Source: Clostridia bacterium (GTDB lineage Bacteria; Bacillota; Clostridia; Christensenellales; Aristaeellaceae). Taken from it: DNA of 7,037 nucleotides. The first letter of the stretch is position 1. Each line of letters begins with the position of its first letter. Of this stretch, positions 5,135 to 7,037 are shown in pieces. The notes under the pieces are model-generated. The model was given only the letters and a program-made list of their open reading frames with translations. It did not search any database and was not told the origin of the DNA. The translations under genes were made by a program, and so were the position numbers. The DNA lies in the NCBI GenBank assembly GCA_900759005.1, contig CAAEUQ010000153.1:1-7037 (forward strand). Direction: 5' to 3'.

Positions 5135-6505
5135 ATGAAGAGGACGACCTTAGCGACGATCCTGCTGCTGTGCTTTATCGTGTCCTTCTCCTTCTCGGGG
5201 GTCAATGCGGTATGCACCGCGAAGGAAGTTACGAAGAGCACCTATGTTTCCCATTATTATACGCTGTATTCGCTGAGCAGCGCGGCGGTGATGCTGCTGC
5301 CGCTGATCGTGATGTTTGCGGTGGTCGCCCTGATCTCTTATCGCAACAAACAACCGAACGTCGGATTTTTGTTTGCGGCGGTCATGGCAGTGCTGTATAT
5401 CGCGTTTCTGATTCTGTATTCGGCGGAGGATCGCAACAATTCGGTTTACAATATCCTGAATGCGATGTTCCAGGCGGACGGAGTCAAGGTCAAAAAGCGC
5501 GATTTCCATATTCAGATGACGCCGAACTGGGTGTGCTATCTGACGGCGGCGCTGGGCGTGCTGACGGCGGCGGTTTCCGTGCCGAATTTCAAAACGCGCC
5601 TGACCCGTTATTACCTGAAGGCGGAGCTGGAACCGTATCTGTTCATCGCGCCGCAGGTGATTCTGTTTGTGACTTTCTCGCTCGTGCCGATCATCTACGG
5701 TCTATACGCGGCGTTTACGAAGTGGGACCTTTACAACGACCCGGTATTCAACGGTCTTGCCAACTTCAAAACCATCCTGTTTGATTCCTCGAATACGTAT
5801 TACGCGCAGCTGCGAAACGGTCTCGGCAATACGTTCAAATTCGTGATTTATTCTACGCCGCTCTGCATTCTCGTTCCGTTCACAATCGCGATGGCGACGA
5901 AGCAGGTCGCGAAGGGCAGCAAGCTCCTTCAGGCGATTTACTATCTGCCGTCGCTGATGTCGACGACGACGGTTATGCTCACGTGGAAGTATTTCTTCAA
6001 TAATACTTACGGCATGGCGAACAACCTGCTGGGCTCTACGTGGAACTGGTTCGCGCCGCCCTACAGCTGGCTGATGCTGGTGATCGTTACGGTCTGGTGG
6101 TGCTGCGGCGGCACGATGGTCATTTACCAGAGCGCGCTGGCGAGCGTGCCGGCGGACCAGTACGAAGCGGCGGCGATCGACGGCGCGGGCGCGTGGCAGA
6201 AGTTCAAGTACATCACGCTGCCGAATATGTCGTATCCGCTGATGTATACGCTGATTACGACGCTGATTGCGCAGTTCAACGTCTATGGTCAGCCGAACCT
6301 GCTGACGGAATACTCCTACAACGGCGCGAACGCAGTGCTTCTGATGTATATCCGCGACGCGGCGTTCAAGCAGCAGGTGGCGGGCATTTCCTCGTCCATG
6401 GCGCTGATTCTGGGTCTTACGATCATGTGCGTGTCGTTCCTGCAGATTCGCCTGATGCGCGGCGACAATGGAAGGCCGAAAAAAGTCCGCAAGGCGAAAG
6501 TTTAA
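5135..6505 (+). CDS. ABC sugar transporter permease, MalF/UgpA type, with four-helix N-terminal extension
   Basis: The product is 456 aa, well above the roughly 290-320 aa usual for this permease. The standard six-helix part begins around residue 163 (KAELEPYLFIAPQVILF) and carries the EAA loop YEAAAIDGAGAW...ITLP at about 343-363, which contacts the ATPase in the cytoplasm. WDLYNDPVFNGLANFK (197-212) and YYLPSLMSTTT (269-279) are typical of the first-permease type. In front lie about 150 extra residues with four predicted hydrophobic segments: about 6-26, 48-69, 77-97 and 132-150. A polar loop of about 34 residues (98-131) separates the last two. The start at 5135 has AGGAGG (5121-5126) 8 nt upstream; an in-frame TTG at 5114 lies before that site and is rejected. 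The second permease starts 18 nt after the stop. No frameshift or stop separates the extension from the core, so it appears to be a genuine fusion or lineage-specific extension. Confidence 0.9.
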   Translation: MKRTTLATILLLCFIVSFSFSGVNAVCTAKEVTKSTYVSHYYTLYSLSSAAVMLLPLIVMFAVVALISYRNKQPNVGFLFAAVMAVLYIAFLILYSAEDRNNSVYNILNAMFQADGVKVKKRDFHIQMTPNWVCYLTAALGVLTAAVSVPNFKTRLTRYYLKAELEPYLFIAPQVILFVTFSLVPIIYGLYAAFTKWDLYNDPVFNGLANFKTILFDSSNTYYAQLRNGLGNTFKFVIYSTPLCILVPFTIAMATKQVAKGSKLLQAIYYLPSLMSTTTVMLTWKYFFNNTYGMANNLLGSTWNWFAPPYSWLMLVIVTVWWCCGGTMVIYQSALASVPADQYEAAAIDGAGAWQKFKYITLPNMSYPLMYTLITTLIAQFNVYGQPNLLTEYSYNGANAVLLMYIRDAAFKQQVAGISSSMALILGLTIMCVSFLQIRLMRGDNGRPKKVRKAKV

Positions 6506-6523
6506 GAAAGGGGGCGTACCGCT

Positions 6524-7037
6524 ATGAGCAAAGACGTAAGAAAAAACGAAAAGATTATTCGCATTATCTGCACGACGGTGCTGGCGCTCGTTGCCATATT
6601 CTGGATGCTCCCCGTGGTCTGGGTGCTTACGAATTCGTTTAAGACGAACCTCGAATTCCAGACGAGCTACACGAATTTCAGCTCGCGGATGGAGTACGTC
6701 CGCGCAATGTTCCCGAAAAAGTTCGGGATTCAGACGTACATTTCGCTGTTTACCGGCGAGGGTATGTCCACGCAGACGGGCATTCCGAGAATGATCTCCA
6801 ATTCGCTGATCATTTCGATCACGAGAACGATCATGGTCGTGTTCACGTGCTCGATGGCGGCGTTCGCGTATGAGCGCCTGCATTTCCCGGCGGGCGAGAA
6901 GATTTTCTGGGGACTGTTCTTCATTTCCCTGATTCCGTCCTCCGCGTCGACGCTGCCGCTGTTTAAGATCTGCAACGCGTTCAACTGGGTCAACGACATC
7001 AACGCCCTGATCTGGCCGGGCTGCGTCAGCATCATGA
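6524..7037 (+). CDS. ABC sugar transporter permease, MalG/UgpE type (3' end outside window)
   Basis: The visible 171 residues are the N-terminal part of the partner permease. A basic cytoplasmic tail (MSKDVRKNEKIIRI) leads into the first helix (about 13-36) ending LPVVWVLTNSFKT, a hallmark of MalG-type subunits. A soluble stretch of about 50 residues follows, then helices starting at MISNSLIISITRTIMVVFTCSMAAFAY (about 90-116) and IFWGLFFISLIPSSASTLPLFKI (about 126-148). The expected 'N.....D...ALIWPG' sequence follows. The EAA loop would be beyond the window end. The start is an ATG 9 nt after AAAGGGGG (6507-6514), 18 nt past the stop of the first permease gene, so the two are co-transcribed. 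With the upstream permease it should form the membrane channel of the importer, energised by an ATPase encoded elsewhere or further downstream. Confidence 0.92.
   Translation, partial: MSKDVRKNEKIIRIICTTVLALVAIFWMLPVVWVLTNSFKTNLEFQTSYTNFSSRMEYVRAMFPKKFGIQTYISLFTGEGMSTQTGIPRMISNSLIISITRTIMVVFTCSMAAFAYERLHFPAGEKIFWGLFFISLIPSSASTLPLFKICNAFNWVNDINALIWPGCVSIM

Noticed and set aside
5044..5784. Plus-strand open frame (246 aa) in another frame over the first permease gene
   Set aside because: There is no ribosome binding site upstream and the composition is implausible (Gly/Arg/Asp-rich). The overlapping permease frame has a strong site and clear homology features.
5702..6883. Long minus-strand open frame (393 aa) across both permease genes
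   Set aside because: The translation is extremely Arg/His-rich with low-complexity patches, spans two real genes and an intergenic gap, and has no ribosome binding site.
3709..7037. Missing ATPase in the importer operon as an anomaly
   Set aside because: Sugar importers of this class commonly lack their own ATPase gene and share a MsmK/UgpC-like protein encoded elsewhere, and the operon continues beyond the window.
1..7037. CRISPR arrays, tRNA/rRNA genes, insertion-sequence ends, toxin-antitoxin or defence genes
   Set aside because: I found no regular repeat-spacer arrays, transposase-like frames, clover-leaf structures or recognisable defence proteins on reading both strands.

Overview
The window looks like chromosomal DNA of an anaerobic, fairly GC-rich Bacillota (Clostridia-type) bacterium, perhaps gut-associated. 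The evidence is the strong AGGAGG-type ribosome binding sites, near-consensus TTGACA/TATAAT promoters in AT-rich gaps, a TSCPD-domain protein, an oxygen-sensitive radical SAM enzyme that lines up with the clostridial anaerobic sulfatase maturase, and a family 1 solute-binding protein with two permeases. There are no insertion sequences, phage genes, CRISPR arrays, tRNAs or rRNAs. The taxonomic placement is inference.

Left part (1-1234, all minus strand). The 5' end of a double zinc-ribbon protein gene (131 down to 1, open at the window edge) has its own promoter, overlapped by a perfect 13-bp inverted repeat that looks like a repressor operator. Upstream of it is a two-gene unit: an 84-aa TSCPD-domain protein (1172-918), followed after only 2 nt by a 215-aa membrane protein with a cysteine/histidine C-terminal motif (915-268). 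This unit starts from a perfect-consensus promoter.

Centre (1235-3484). Divergent from that unit and with its own promoter is a radical SAM/SPASM protein of the anaerobic sulfatase-maturating enzyme (anSME) family (1313-2410, plus strand). Its motifs are intact except that one expected SPASM cluster cysteine is serine (residue 330). No sulfatase lies in the window. It converges on a TIM-barrel sugar phosphate isomerase/epimerase-like gene (3403-2549, minus strand). Two intrinsic terminators, one per direction, fill the gap.

Right part (3485-7037, plus strand). A strong promoter starts an ABC sugar-importer operon: solute-binding protein (3709-4950), a MalF-type permease with an unusual four-helix N-terminal extension (5135-6505), and a MalG-type permease (6524 to beyond the window end). 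A stable GAGA-capped hairpin between the binding protein and first permease genes probably keeps binding-protein mRNA more abundant. No ATPase gene is seen, which is common for this importer class. The divergently transcribed isomerase/epimerase may act on the imported sugar, but that is inference.

No gene-free stretch exceeds 300 bases. The longest gap, between the starts at 3403 and 3709, is accounted for by two divergent promoters and leader sequence. I see no clearly new multi-gene defence or mobile system. The most notable points are the Ser330 maturase, the extended permease, the palindromic operator and the coupled TSCPD/membrane-protein pair.
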